Shown here in pieces: positions 1-6,363 of a stretch of DNA of 11,309 nucleotides. Positions within the stretch are counted from its first letter, which is position 1, and each line of letters opens with the position of its first letter. The position numbers were made by a program, and so were the translations under genes. Origin of the DNA: an uncultured Bacilli bacterium (GTDB taxonomy: Bacteria > Bacillota_I > Bacilli_A > RF39 > UBA660). The stretch is from positions 1 through 11,309 of the forward strand of contig CANQIY010000032.1 in assembly GCA_947624125.1 (NCBI GenBank). The letters run 5' to 3'. A model generated the notes under the pieces. The model was not told the origin of the DNA, ran no database searches, and saw only the letters and a program-made list of their open reading frames with translations.

Positions 1-533
1 GCACTTAAAAATATCATTAATAATATAACTATAAATGCTTGAAAATATTTTTTTATAATCGTTATTTTCCTATAACCGAGTGCTCGCAACATTTTAAACA
101 TTTCTCCATCTTCTTTAATAAAATCAGTTATATAAAGATAAAGAATAACGGTAATAAATAAAAAGAGAATATAAATAGCTATTTTTATACAACTAAATAA
201 AATAGTATTATTTTCATTAGGTACATTAATGGAATAATTAACATGAGAGTCTATTTTATTAAGAACATCTTTTACTTTATTATATTCTTTAACTATTACA
301 ATAGTCTTCCCATCTTCATTCAGTATTTTTTCGATATCTTCATTTAAATTAATCTTAACAATACCATCAAAAGAAATTGTTCTATATAAAATATTTTGAT
401 ATGTTTCATTTTGAACTAATACTAATTTGGTATACAAAGAATTAAAGACCATTAAAGAAAGAATTATGAAGAAGAATGTTATTAAAAAGCCAAGCCAATT
501 CTTTTTTCTAACTATACTTTTTAAGAAAATCAT
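1..533 (-). CDS. FtsX/MacB-type ABC transporter permease, 3' end outside window
   Basis: The frame is open from the ATG at 533 to the window edge (about 177 codons), so the C-terminus is missing. The start has a good Shine-Dalgarno (AAAGGA, 8 nt upstream) and overlaps the end of the ATPase gene by 26 nt, which suggests translational coupling. The visible part has TM1 at about residues 13-31, an outside domain of only about 80 residues, TM2 at about 112-135, then a cytoplasmic stretch with a LRALGYRK motif and the start of TM3. FtsX-fold permeases have this one-plus-three helix plan, and the R-x-L-G-hydrophobic coupling segment before TM3 contacts the ATPase. It is much shorter outside the membrane than the partner permease at 1211-2356, so the two probably form an asymmetric pair around the shared ATPase. 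The substrate cannot be told from the sequence. Confidence 0.82.
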   Translation of the reverse strand, partial: MIFLKSIVRKKNWLGFLITFFFIILSLMVFNSLYTKLVLVQNETYQNILYRTISFDGIVKINLNEDIEKILNEDGKTIVIVKEYNKVKDVLNKIDSHVNYSINVPNENNTILFSCIKIAIYILFLFITVILYLYITDFIKEDGEMFKMLRALGYRKITIIKKYFQAFIVILLMIFLS

Positions 534-1200
534 TTTTATTTTCCTTTACTAATTTACCATGATTTAACCGATATATTTCATCTGCATAAATACAATTACG
601 ATAATCATGAGTTACCATTATAACACTTTTACCATTTTCACTTAATTTCTTTAATATTTCCATAACTTTTTTCGCATTAACTTCATCAAGTGCACCGGTT
701 GGTTCATCCGCTAAAATATAGTTTGGCTCATTAATCAGAGCTCTTGCAATGCATACTCTTTGTCTTTCACCACCGGATAACTCATGGGGATAGTGATTTT
801 TTCTATCTAAAATTTGTAAATAAGCCATCTTTTTTTCTATTAATTCTTCTCTTTGTTCTTTTATATCTTTATTAATAAGTGTCGCAATTAATATATTATC
901 TTTAGCATTTAACCGGGGATTTAAATAATAATCTTGAAAAATTAAACCTATTTCCTTTAACCTCATTAAAGATAATTCTTTATCATTTAAATTATTAACA
1001 TTTTTAGAAGATATTATTAAATCACCAGCGTCTAATTTATCTAATAATCCTAAGATATTGATTAAAGTACTTTTCCCAGCACCACTTTCCCCAATTATTA
1101 AATAAAATTTATTTTTTTCAAATGAAATATTAACATCATCTAATATTTTTATTTCTTTCCCATTTTTCCAAAATGATTTTTGCGCTTTTTTTAATTCCAT
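508..1200 (-). CDS. ABC transporter ATP-binding protein (MacB/LolD-like family)
   Basis: This is the nucleotide-binding subunit of the exporter, 230 residues from the chosen start. The motifs are complete: Walker A GESGAGKST (37-45), Q-loop Gln89 in LIFQD, signature LSGGERQR (141-148), Walker B ILADEP (162-167) followed by TGALD, and H-loop His198 in VTHD. The spacing and the TGALD D-loop are typical of the MacB/LolD/FtsE group, which pairs with FtsX-type permeases. I start at the ATG at 1200 because the protein then opens MELKKAQKSF, as the family does, and an AGAGG Shine-Dalgarno lies 6 nt upstream. The longer reading frame from a TTG at 1236 has no clear ribosome site. With this start the gene begins 10 nt after the upstream permease stop, and the Shine-Dalgarno runs out of that stop codon. 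Confidence 0.93.
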   Translation of the reverse strand: MELKKAQKSFWKNGKEIKILDDVNISFEKNKFYLIIGESGAGKSTLINILGLLDKLDAGDLIISSKNVNNLNDKELSLMRLKEIGLIFQDYYLNPRLNAKDNILIATLINKDIKEQREELIEKKMAYLQILDRKNHYPHELSGGERQRVCIARALINEPNYILADEPTGALDEVNAKKVMEILKKLSENGKSVIMVTHDYRNCIYADEIYRLNHGKLVKENKNDFLKKYS

Positions 1201-1206
1201 ATCTAA

Positions 1207-1211
1207 CCTCT
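1207..1211 (-). promoter_or_regulatory. Ribosome binding site deciding the ATPase start
   Basis: AGAGG on the minus strand overlaps the TAA stop of the upstream permease and sits 6 nt before the ATG at 1200. It supports the 230-residue form over the TTG start at 1236. Confidence 0.7.
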
Positions 1212-2356
1212 TATAATATAATTTTTCTTTTTTCAATTATTTTCTTTATTTTTTGCTTTATGATAATACTTGGATATATAATACCTATAACAAATAATAC
1301 TATTATTTCTTTAAAATCATATTTGATACTAAACATTTTAAAAGACATATAATTACTTTTAATAGTGTTAATAATAATTAAAATTATAATACTTAAAAAA
1401 TATGTTATTCCTAACGCTATTAAACATAAAACTAAATATTCAATAGTATATATTTTAATAATATCTCTTTTTTCATAACCCATACTTTTATATAATAATA
1501 TTTCTTCTTCTTTCTTATTAAGTTCCTTTTTAATATTAAATTTAATTAAAATATAAATTAATATCGTAAATATTATGAATATTACAATTGTAATTATTAA
1601 AAGAAAGATAATAGATGCATAATTTACCTCTAATAAAGGAGAAGAAACATAACCAAAATCATCTAGTAAATGAGATACTTCATCTATGTTTTTAACATCA
1701 TCTACAAATAGACGGTAAGTTTCACTATTACTATCCGGATAATAAAAATTATATATATCATTAAAATCTTCATAACTAGTTAAACATACATTATTATCTA
1801 ACATATATTTATAATTATCATAAGTATCTACTATTTTAAATTCTTTTTCATAACTATTATAAATATCATTAGCTTTTTTAGACAAAGAAATTTTTATATT
1901 GGTATCTATTATTTCCTTTCCATTTATAATATCTTTTTTCGTAATTTCACTCATATTATACTTAGGTACAAATTCCTTCGGACATATTAAACTATTATTT
2001 GTTAAATTATTAAACATGGTAGAATTAGCAGGTCTTATTATAATATCTTCAAACTTGTCACTATGAACTAGAAAAGAAGTTACTGACTGTTTGTTAATAC
2101 TTAAAATATGTTTATTTTCTTTTAATTTTTCTATATCAGTTTCAGATGGAGCAGGAAAAACACTTAATGTTCTAGCATCTAAACTATTACGAGTTAAGTT
2201 ATTTATATAATTAAAAATACTGTCATTTAAAGAAATAATAATACTACTTAGTAATAATATGACAACCATTATAATTAGAAAAAATATTTGTCTTTGTTTA
2301 AATTGTCTATTTTTCTTATATAACATTAATAAATCTTTAAATGCCATTATAATCAC
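1211..2356 (-). CDS. FtsX/MacB-type ABC transporter permease with large outside domain
   Basis: The protein has 381 residues from a GTG at 2356 or 378 from the ATG at 2347. The GTG has an AGAGG 6 nt upstream, whereas the ATG has only a GAAAGAAG-like site, so the GTG is slightly favoured. TM1 lies at about 24-43, an extracytoplasmic domain at about 44-246, TM2 at 247-271, TM3 at 306-330 and TM4 at 350-367. Between TM2 and TM3 is a charged cytoplasmic stretch ending LLYKSMGYEKRDI, which matches the FtsX-family coupling segment and resembles LRALGYRK in the other permease. This is the one-plus-three topology of MacB-like exporters and mechanotransmission complexes. It is the first transporter gene after the membrane-bound regulator and is followed 10 nt later by the ATPase. 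The substrate is unknown; export or sensing of peptides or lipids is inference from the family. Confidence 0.85.
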   Translation of the reverse strand: MIIMAFKDLLMLYKKNRQFKQRQIFFLIIMVVILLLSSIIISLNDSIFNYINNLTRNSLDARTLSVFPAPSETDIEKLKENKHILSINKQSVTSFLVHSDKFEDIIIRPANSTMFNNLTNNSLICPKEFVPKYNMSEITKKDIINGKEIIDTNIKISLSKKANDIYNSYEKEFKIVDTYDNYKYMLDNNVCLTSYEDFNDIYNFYYPDSNSETYRLFVDDVKNIDEVSHLLDDFGYVSSPLLEVNYASIIFLLIITIVIFIIFTILIYILIKFNIKKELNKKEEEILLYKSMGYEKRDIIKIYTIEYLVLCLIALGITYFLSIIILIIINTIKSNYMSFKMFSIKYDFKEIIVLFVIGIIYPSIIIKQKIKKIIEKRKIIL

Positions 2357-2365
2357 TTCTTTCCT

Positions 2366-2445
2366 CTAAAATTGCTAATAAAAATTTATCATGCTTTTTT
2401 ATAATTGGAAAGAAACTATGCGTTGCTTTATTCTAAAGTTGCTAA
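2366..2445. repeat. Short imperfect direct repeat, echo of the regulator gene's 3' end
   Basis: A 13-nt word at 2433-2445 (CTAAAGTTGCTAA on the plus strand), which encodes the last codons of the regulator, recurs at 2366-2378 with one mismatch, in the 71-nt gap before the permease. In one minus-strand frame the second copy reads DKFLLAILE against DYLLATLE at the real C-terminus. This may be a remnant of a duplicated or recombined gene end. Chance similarity in AT-rich DNA cannot be excluded. Confidence 0.4.
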
Positions 2446-3522
2446 CAAATAATCATAAAATTCATTTATTTTATCCTCACAAATATTACAATTATCCATA
2501 TTACATGAAATATCTTTTTTATAGGAATTACATTGATAAGAGTCAATATGATTATCATAAATTATAAAATTATCTTGCATAAGATAATGCCATTCTTCTC
2601 TTATTACATCATCCATTTTAATAATAACTATTATTTTCAAATCATCATAAAAAATATAATTAAAAAGCCCGTCTTGATAAAGATAAGAACCATCCTCATA
2701 TTTATATTTTTCTCTTATTTTTGCCATTATTTTTATATCTTCAGAAGTTATATTATTTTCTATTTTTGCTTTTTGGTCAGTAGTACTTTCATCCCTTTTA
2801 AAATAGAATAAATAATCGTTAGTATAATCTTCTTGAAAATTAAGATTTAATGTCTCTATAGTATTATCTATAAATTGAATATCTAAATACATATTTTTCA
2901 TAATATACTCAATATTGTCTAAATTTAAATATCCATTATAATTAGGAAAATCGACAAACACCATATTATCGGTTGTATTATAACATATTTCTTTATCACG
3001 CCCATCTTCTTTGTAATATAGTCTTAATGAAGTTATATCTTTTCCACTATTATTAGTTATATTTCCTAATGTAAAATAAACTTTTTCTTTTGTTTTAATA
3101 AACATGCCATCATAAATATTTAAATTAGAAGTTGAGCCAGTTACTGTATAAATTTTTACACTTTTATAAGTAATAATAAAATAATAAACTAAAAAGGTAA
3201 ATAATAACATAATGATACTAATAAACAAAACGATATTTACTTTTTTCCTTTTTTTTAGTTTATCTAATAAGTTTATTGATAATTTATCAACTTCATTATT
3301 ATTATCTTTATTTAATCTTTTTCCTAATAAGATTTCATTTATTGATACCTTAAAAATTTCACTTAATCTTATCAGAGTTAAACTATCCGGAATACCAACG
3401 CCTCGTTCCCATTTAGATATAGCTTGTCTACTAATTGGAACCATGTTAGCTAAAGCTTCTTGTGTTAGTTTTTGTTCTTCTCTTAATAATTTTATAAATT
3501 TTCCTATTTTTTCCGCATCCAT
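2428..3522 (-). CDS. Membrane-anchored XRE-family transcriptional regulator
   Basis: The protein has 364 residues. An N-terminal XRE/Cro-CI helix-turn-helix spans about 6-60 (IGKFIKLLREEQKLTQEALA, then the recognition helix around SRQAISKWERG). A basic linker (KLKKRKK) precedes a single TM segment at about 95-118, and an extracytoplasmic domain of about 245 residues follows. The outer part has Cys180 and a C-terminal cluster, Cys331, Cys340, Cys345 and Cys348, that could form disulfides. The layout implies a one-component receptor with DNA binding inside and signal sensing outside. The start is supported by GAGG 5 nt upstream of the ATG. The gene lies 71 nt upstream of the permease-ATPase-permease set on the same strand, so it probably senses a cell-surface signal and controls the transporter. 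That link is inference from position. I do not recognise the outer domain. Confidence 0.85.
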   Translation of the reverse strand: MDAEKIGKFIKLLREEQKLTQEALANMVPISRQAISKWERGVGIPDSLTLIRLSEIFKVSINEILLGKRLNKDNNNEVDKLSINLLDKLKKRKKVNIVLFISIIMLLFTFLVYYFIITYKSVKIYTVTGSTSNLNIYDGMFIKTKEKVYFTLGNITNNSGKDITSLRLYYKEDGRDKEICYNTTDNMVFVDFPNYNGYLNLDNIEYIMKNMYLDIQFIDNTIETLNLNFQEDYTNDYLFYFKRDESTTDQKAKIENNITSEDIKIMAKIREKYKYEDGSYLYQDGLFNYIFYDDLKIIVIIKMDDVIREEWHYLMQDNFIIYDNHIDSYQCNSYKKDISCNMDNCNICEDKINEFYDYLLATLE

Positions 3523-3592
3523 AAATACCTCACAACATTCTAATAATTAATCTTATTTTTCTATTTATCACACTATATCAAAAAAGAGTTTT

Positions 3593-3904
3593 TTAAATAA
3601 TTTTTGTTAAATCTAAATTATATATTATTACTTCTATTTCCTTATACTTTATATAAGTATTATTTTCTTCAATTACATAATTAATTTTATTAAGTGGTAG
3701 AGATAATTCTAGTAAATAATCCGGTTGAATAGCTATACCTCTTCCTTTTAATATATTGTTTTTATTTGCATCATTAAAAAATAATATATTTTTATTTGTA
3801 ATAATCATTGTTAAATTATATTCTTTGTTGTTGATATCTAGGAAAACACTTCTATCTTCATAAATAGCTTTCTCTTTATTTTTAGTAAAATCATAATTAA
3901 ACAT
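3593..3904 (-). CDS. Small conserved-looking hypothetical protein, possible PH-like fold
   Basis: This is a 103-residue soluble protein with no signal peptide or membrane segment. A likely ribosome site (AAGGATGAG) overlaps the rsmA stop codon and the ATG follows that stop by 4 nt, so it is translated as the third gene of the 3D-rsmA operon. The sequence alternates short hydrophobic strands and turns, with LTMIITNKNILFFND near residues 31-45. That resembles the strand pattern of bacterial PH/GRAM-like domains, where a 'hydrophobic-T-x-x-hydrophobic-hydrophobic-hydrophobic' edge is common. This is fold-level inference only, with no motif that gives an activity. Its stop codon lies in an A6-CTC-T6 palindrome that is too weak to call a terminator. 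Confidence 0.7.
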   Translation of the reverse strand: MFNYDFTKNKEKAIYEDRSVFLDINNKEYNLTMIITNKNILFFNDANKNNILKGRGIAIQPDYLLELSLPLNKINYVIEENNTYIKYKEIEVIIYNLDLTKII

Positions 3905-3908
3905 TAAC

Positions 3909-4685
3909 TCATCCTTTCAAATTATTTGCAATATCCATAAAGACATCTTCACTTAATTCTTCGGCTCTTACATTTTCAGGTAAATGATATTTATCTAATA
4001 CTTTTTTGACTTTATTAAAATCATAATTTTTTAAATTATTTTTTAAAGTTTTTCTTTTCATTTTAAAAGCATCATCTATTAATTTAAAATAAATATCTTT
4101 ATTAACATTGAGAGGATTTATTCTTTTTGTAAATTTTATTACGGCACTTTCTACTTTAGGAATTGGGTTAAAACATTCTTTACTTACTTTAAATAATTTA
4201 GAAACATCATAGTAATATTTTAAATAAAGAGTAATACTACCATAATCACTGGTTCCATAAAGAGATGCAAAACGATTAGCTACTTCTTCTTGCACCATAA
4301 AGACCATTTCTTTTATAGGTAAATCCAAATTAATTAAATGTTTAATAATAGGGGTTGTTATATAATAAGGAAGATTACCAACAATATAAATATTTTCATA
4401 TTGATAATTTTTTATATCGTCAATTATATTACTACTTAAGATATCTTTATAAATAATATGTAAGTTAGAAGAATTTAACTGAGCTAAATAAACTTTTAAA
4501 TCCGTATCTATTTCATAACAAAAAAGAAGACAATTTTTCTTCATAAGTTCTTTAGTTAAAGCTCCTCTTCCGGGACCTATTTCAATTATTAAATCGTGAT
4601 TACTTACTTTAATACTATCACTAATTTCTTTTATAACTAAATCATTTATTAGAAAATTTTGTCCTAAACTTTTTTTGGCTTTCAT
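3909..4685 (-). CDS. rsmA: 16S rRNA (adenine1518/1519-N6)-dimethyltransferase
   Basis: RsmA (KsgA) uses S-adenosylmethionine to dimethylate two adjacent adenines in the 3' terminal hairpin of 16S rRNA, late in 30S assembly in the cytoplasm. The 258-residue protein shows the family landmarks in order: the LGQNFL start region (7-12), SAM motif I EIGPGRGALT (35-44), acidic Glu58 in YEID, Asp81 in KDIL, the catalytic NLPY (104-107), the FNPIPKVES segment (172-180), and a C-terminal helical domain opening with FKMKRKTLKNNL. It is slightly shorter than usual (about 270-290). Translation starts 5 nt after the 3D gene stop, with GGTGA from that gene's end as ribosome site. The 3D-to-rsmA neighbourhood matches Bacillus yabE-rnmV-ksgA, except that rnmV is absent. 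Confidence 0.97.
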   Translation of the reverse strand: MKAKKSLGQNFLINDLVIKEISDSIKVSNHDLIIEIGPGRGALTKELMKKNCLLFCYEIDTDLKVYLAQLNSSNLHIIYKDILSSNIIDDIKNYQYENIYIVGNLPYYITTPIIKHLINLDLPIKEMVFMVQEEVANRFASLYGTSDYGSITLYLKYYYDVSKLFKVSKECFNPIPKVESAVIKFTKRINPLNVNKDIYFKLIDDAFKMKRKTLKNNLKNYDFNKVKKVLDKYHLPENVRAEELSEDVFMDIANNLKG

Positions 4686-4690
4686 AATAC

Positions 4691-5224
4691 TTATTCACCA
4701 AATCCCTCTCTTAAGACATCGTATGTTATAATACTTCGTCCCACATTTTTAATGGCATATTCTAAATTAGGGCTTAAAAAATCTAAGTCTTTACCCGGAA
4801 CACCTCTATCTAAGACAATGGCAATAACAGGACTAGATGATATTCTTTTTGAATCGAATTTAACAATTGAGCCACATGGTAAGTTAGGGCTAGATGCCAC
4901 GATATAGACTTCACCATAAGTTTTATCAATATAAGTATTTTTACCATCTCTAATATTATAAGAAGGCATACAACCAAGTGTACCATTACATAATGGACAA
5001 TTATAAACATAACCAGTTAAGTCACCTGTATAAGTATCTTTAACACTATATATATCACTTTCTAAAAATTCATCAACTTTTAAAGCCATCGTTGATAGAT
5101 TAACCGTTTTATTAACATTATCTGTATAAGTTTTAGTTAGAATAGGATGAATATAATTAGATGAAATAATGATAAAAAATATCATGATAGTAGTTTTTAA
5201 AACATAATTTATTGCTTTTATCAT
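4691..5224 (-). CDS. Exported 3D-domain protein (YabE C-terminal-like)
   Basis: The protein has 177 residues. A hydrophobic N-terminal segment (about 8-24) acts as a signal peptide or membrane anchor and is followed by a Ser/Thr-rich linker. The C-terminal part (about 64-177) is a 3D domain, named for three conserved aspartates, here Asp139 in VLDRG and Asp146/Asp148 in GKDLDFL. It resembles the double-psi barrel of MltA-type and YabE/RpfB-type cell-wall enzymes. Cys76, Cys79, Cys85 and Cys117 are typical of the clostridial TGY-C-x-x-C subgroup. The G5 and DUF348 domains of full YabE are absent, so this is a minimal form. Its likely role is peptidoglycan cleavage or remodelling at the cell surface (family inference). 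An AAGGTGA ribosome site lies 4 nt before the ATG, and a consensus promoter lies just upstream. Confidence 0.88.
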   Translation of the reverse strand: MIKAINYVLKTTIMIFFIIISSNYIHPILTKTYTDNVNKTVNLSTMALKVDEFLESDIYSVKDTYTGDLTGYVYNCPLCNGTLGCMPSYNIRDGKNTYIDKTYGEVYIVASSPNLPCGSIVKFDSKRISSSPVIAIVLDRGVPGKDLDFLSPNLEYAIKNVGRSIITYDVLREGFGE

Positions 5225-5247
5225 TTATTCACCTTCTAACATATTAA

Positions 5248-5276
5248 ATTATAACTACTTTCCTATCTTTTGTCAA
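5248..5276 (-). promoter_or_regulatory. Consensus sigma-A promoter for the 3D-rsmA operon
   Basis: Minus strand: TTGACA (5271-5276), 17-nt spacer, TATAAT (5248-5253). Both hexamers match consensus perfectly at the ideal spacing. The -35 box follows the HNH stop codon directly, so the operon has its own strong start and does not depend on readthrough. The untranslated leader would be roughly 17-20 nt and carries the AAGGTGA ribosome site. Confidence 0.9.
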
Positions 5277-5298
5277 AAAAAGGTTATTTTTCCTTCTT
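5275..5298 (-). terminator. Weak intrinsic terminator at the end of the HNH gene
   Basis: On the minus strand AAGAAGG (5292-5298) can pair with CCTTTTT (5277-5283), one G-U pair included, around an 8-nt loop. A T run follows and merges into the -35 box of the next promoter. The stem is AT-rich and lies partly inside the coding sequence, so its strength is doubtful. Confidence 0.35.
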
Positions 5299-6279
5299 AA
5301 TTTCCCTCGTATAATGACATTTAGGATAAGCACTACAACCAATAAAACTACCATACTTACTTTTTCTTTTAACTAATTTAGCACCACATTTTGGACAAAG
5401 CATATCATTTTCAAAATCTTTATCTATTTTATTACTCTTACCTACATTACATCTTTCACATAAAGTTTGCAAATTACTCATAACTGTTTTACCCCCTCTT
5501 GTAATAGGGATAATATGGTCAACATGTAATTTAACTCCATCACTAGCTTTAGCACCACATATTTGACAAGTATAATTATCTCTTTTTAAAACATTATATC
5601 TAATCTCATCGTTCATTATTTTTCGCTCTAATTTAGCATTCGCTGCATATTCTTTTCCTTTTTGCCAATTATGATAATTTTGGGTTAATTCTTCATATGT
5701 TAAAAATTTAGTTTTTTCTTCATTTACACCATTAGAAGGATTATTATAATAAACTCTAATATAAACATTAACTTCATATAATGTTTGATTATTTTTAATG
5801 CTATCAATTATATCTCCCTCAATTTTTAAAAATTTTTCTTTCTTAAACCCACTTTTCTTTAAAGCATCTTCATAGGTTTCTTCTTCTAAATTATCTATAT
5901 AATTTTTTAGTGTTTCTAACTTTTCTTTATTTTGAAGAGAATTCTCAAGATTTGTCCGTAAATCATTAGTATTATTATCTAAATGATAAAATAATATATC
6001 TTCCATTCTTACTCTATCAAGACTTTTTCTTGAATATTCTCTTTCTGCAATATAATGATTTTTTTTAATTTCTGCAAAATTTAATTCTTCTTTTTTACTA
6101 TTTATTTTACTAATTTTATTACTATACTTAGTAACAATTGTTACTTCTCTTTTATGCACAAAAAATAAGATTAATCTTATCAAAAAATAAATAATAATAG
6201 GTATTTCTAAAAAATAATAATTAGTAAAAATTAAAATAATTATACTTAGAAAAATTAAAAATTTATCAAGTTTTGTCAT
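5284..6279 (-). CDS. Membrane-anchored HNH endonuclease-like protein with topoisomerase-type zinc finger
   Basis: The protein has 331 residues in four parts. Two hydrophobic helices at about 6-19 and 25-41 form a membrane hairpin. A charged, probably helical and coiled-coil region spans about 55-165. An HNH domain at about 225-285 has Cys238-x2-Cys241, the core His252-V-D-His255 and Cys274-x2-Cys277 with a downstream Asn-rich segment. A C-terminal zinc ribbon at about 293-325 (Cys295-x2-Cys298, then Cys315-x5-Cys321) is of the zf-C4 type found at the tail of type IA topoisomerases. HNH domains bind and usually cut DNA, and the zinc ribbon adds nucleic-acid binding. Holding both at the inner membrane face suggests a role in DNA uptake, phage defence or nucleoid-membrane contact; this is inference. 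The gene has its own promoter and sits between tatD and the 3D gene, where Bacillus has no such gene. Confidence 0.85.
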   Translation of the reverse strand: MTKLDKFLIFLSIIILIFTNYYFLEIPIIIYFLIRLILFFVHKREVTIVTKYSNKISKINSKKEELNFAEIKKNHYIAEREYSRKSLDRVRMEDILFYHLDNNTNDLRTNLENSLQNKEKLETLKNYIDNLEEETYEDALKKSGFKKEKFLKIEGDIIDSIKNNQTLYEVNVYIRVYYNNPSNGVNEEKTKFLTYEELTQNYHNWQKGKEYAANAKLERKIMNDEIRYNVLKRDNYTCQICGAKASDGVKLHVDHIIPITRGGKTVMSNLQTLCERCNVGKSNKIDKDFENDMLCPKCGAKLVKRKSKYGSFIGCSAYPKCHYTREIKKEK

Positions 6280-6303
6280 AAACCAACACGTCTTTCCAAA
6301 AAG

Positions 6304-6333
6304 ATTATACCATATTATGGTGAATGGTGAAAA
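6304..6333 (-). promoter_or_regulatory. Promoter of the HNH gene with repeat-filled spacer
   Basis: The minus strand has a perfect TATAAT (6304-6309) and a moderate -35 box TTTTCA (6328-6333) at 18-nt spacing. On the plus strand the spacer holds a palindrome with ACCAT/ATGGT arms (6309-6321) and a tandem 7-nt repeat ATGGTGA (6317-6323, 6324-6330). Such repeats between the boxes could be an operator. Confidence 0.65.
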
Positions 6334-6340
6334 TCATTAC

Positions 6341-6363
6341 AAAAAAAGAAGCTTATTCTCTTC
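6341..6363 (-). terminator. Possible terminator at the end of the metG-tatD operon
   Basis: On the minus strand GAAG (6360-6363) can pair with CTTC (6348-6351), extendable by G-U pairs, followed by seven T (6341-6347). The stem spans the tatD stop codon. It is short and AT-rich, but it lies where the operon would be expected to end, just before a new promoter. Confidence 0.4.

Noticed and set aside
2533..2811. Plus-strand open frame across the XRE gene
   Set aside because: It is the complement of a clear coding gene, has low-complexity Ile/Phe/Tyr-rich content, no ribosome site and no domain.
3212..3550. Plus-strand open frame over the HTH region of the regulator
   Set aside because: Shadow of the real gene; its composition is that of antisense AT-rich DNA and no start signal is seen.
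3523..3592. Promoter for the XRE regulator (TTGATA near 3576-3581, TAGAAT near 3542-3547)
   Set aside because: No pair of boxes has acceptable spacing: the TTGATA lacks a -10 at 16-18 nt, and TAGAAT would leave almost no leader before the ribosome site. A promoter is likely here but I cannot place it.
3580..3594. A6-CTC-T6 palindrome at the end of the small hypothetical gene, as a terminator
   Set aside because: The stem is only A-T pairs with a 3-nt loop and would be too unstable; it is also the kind of pattern expected by chance in DNA this AT-rich.
1..3904. Mycoplasma-type genetic code (TGA as Trp)
   Set aside because: All Trp codons seen are TGG and rsmA ends well on TGA, followed at once by the next gene; the standard code explains everything.
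4810..5010. Second minus-strand frame inside the 3D gene
   Set aside because: Lies wholly inside the 3D-domain coding region in another frame, without ribosome site or recognisable motif.
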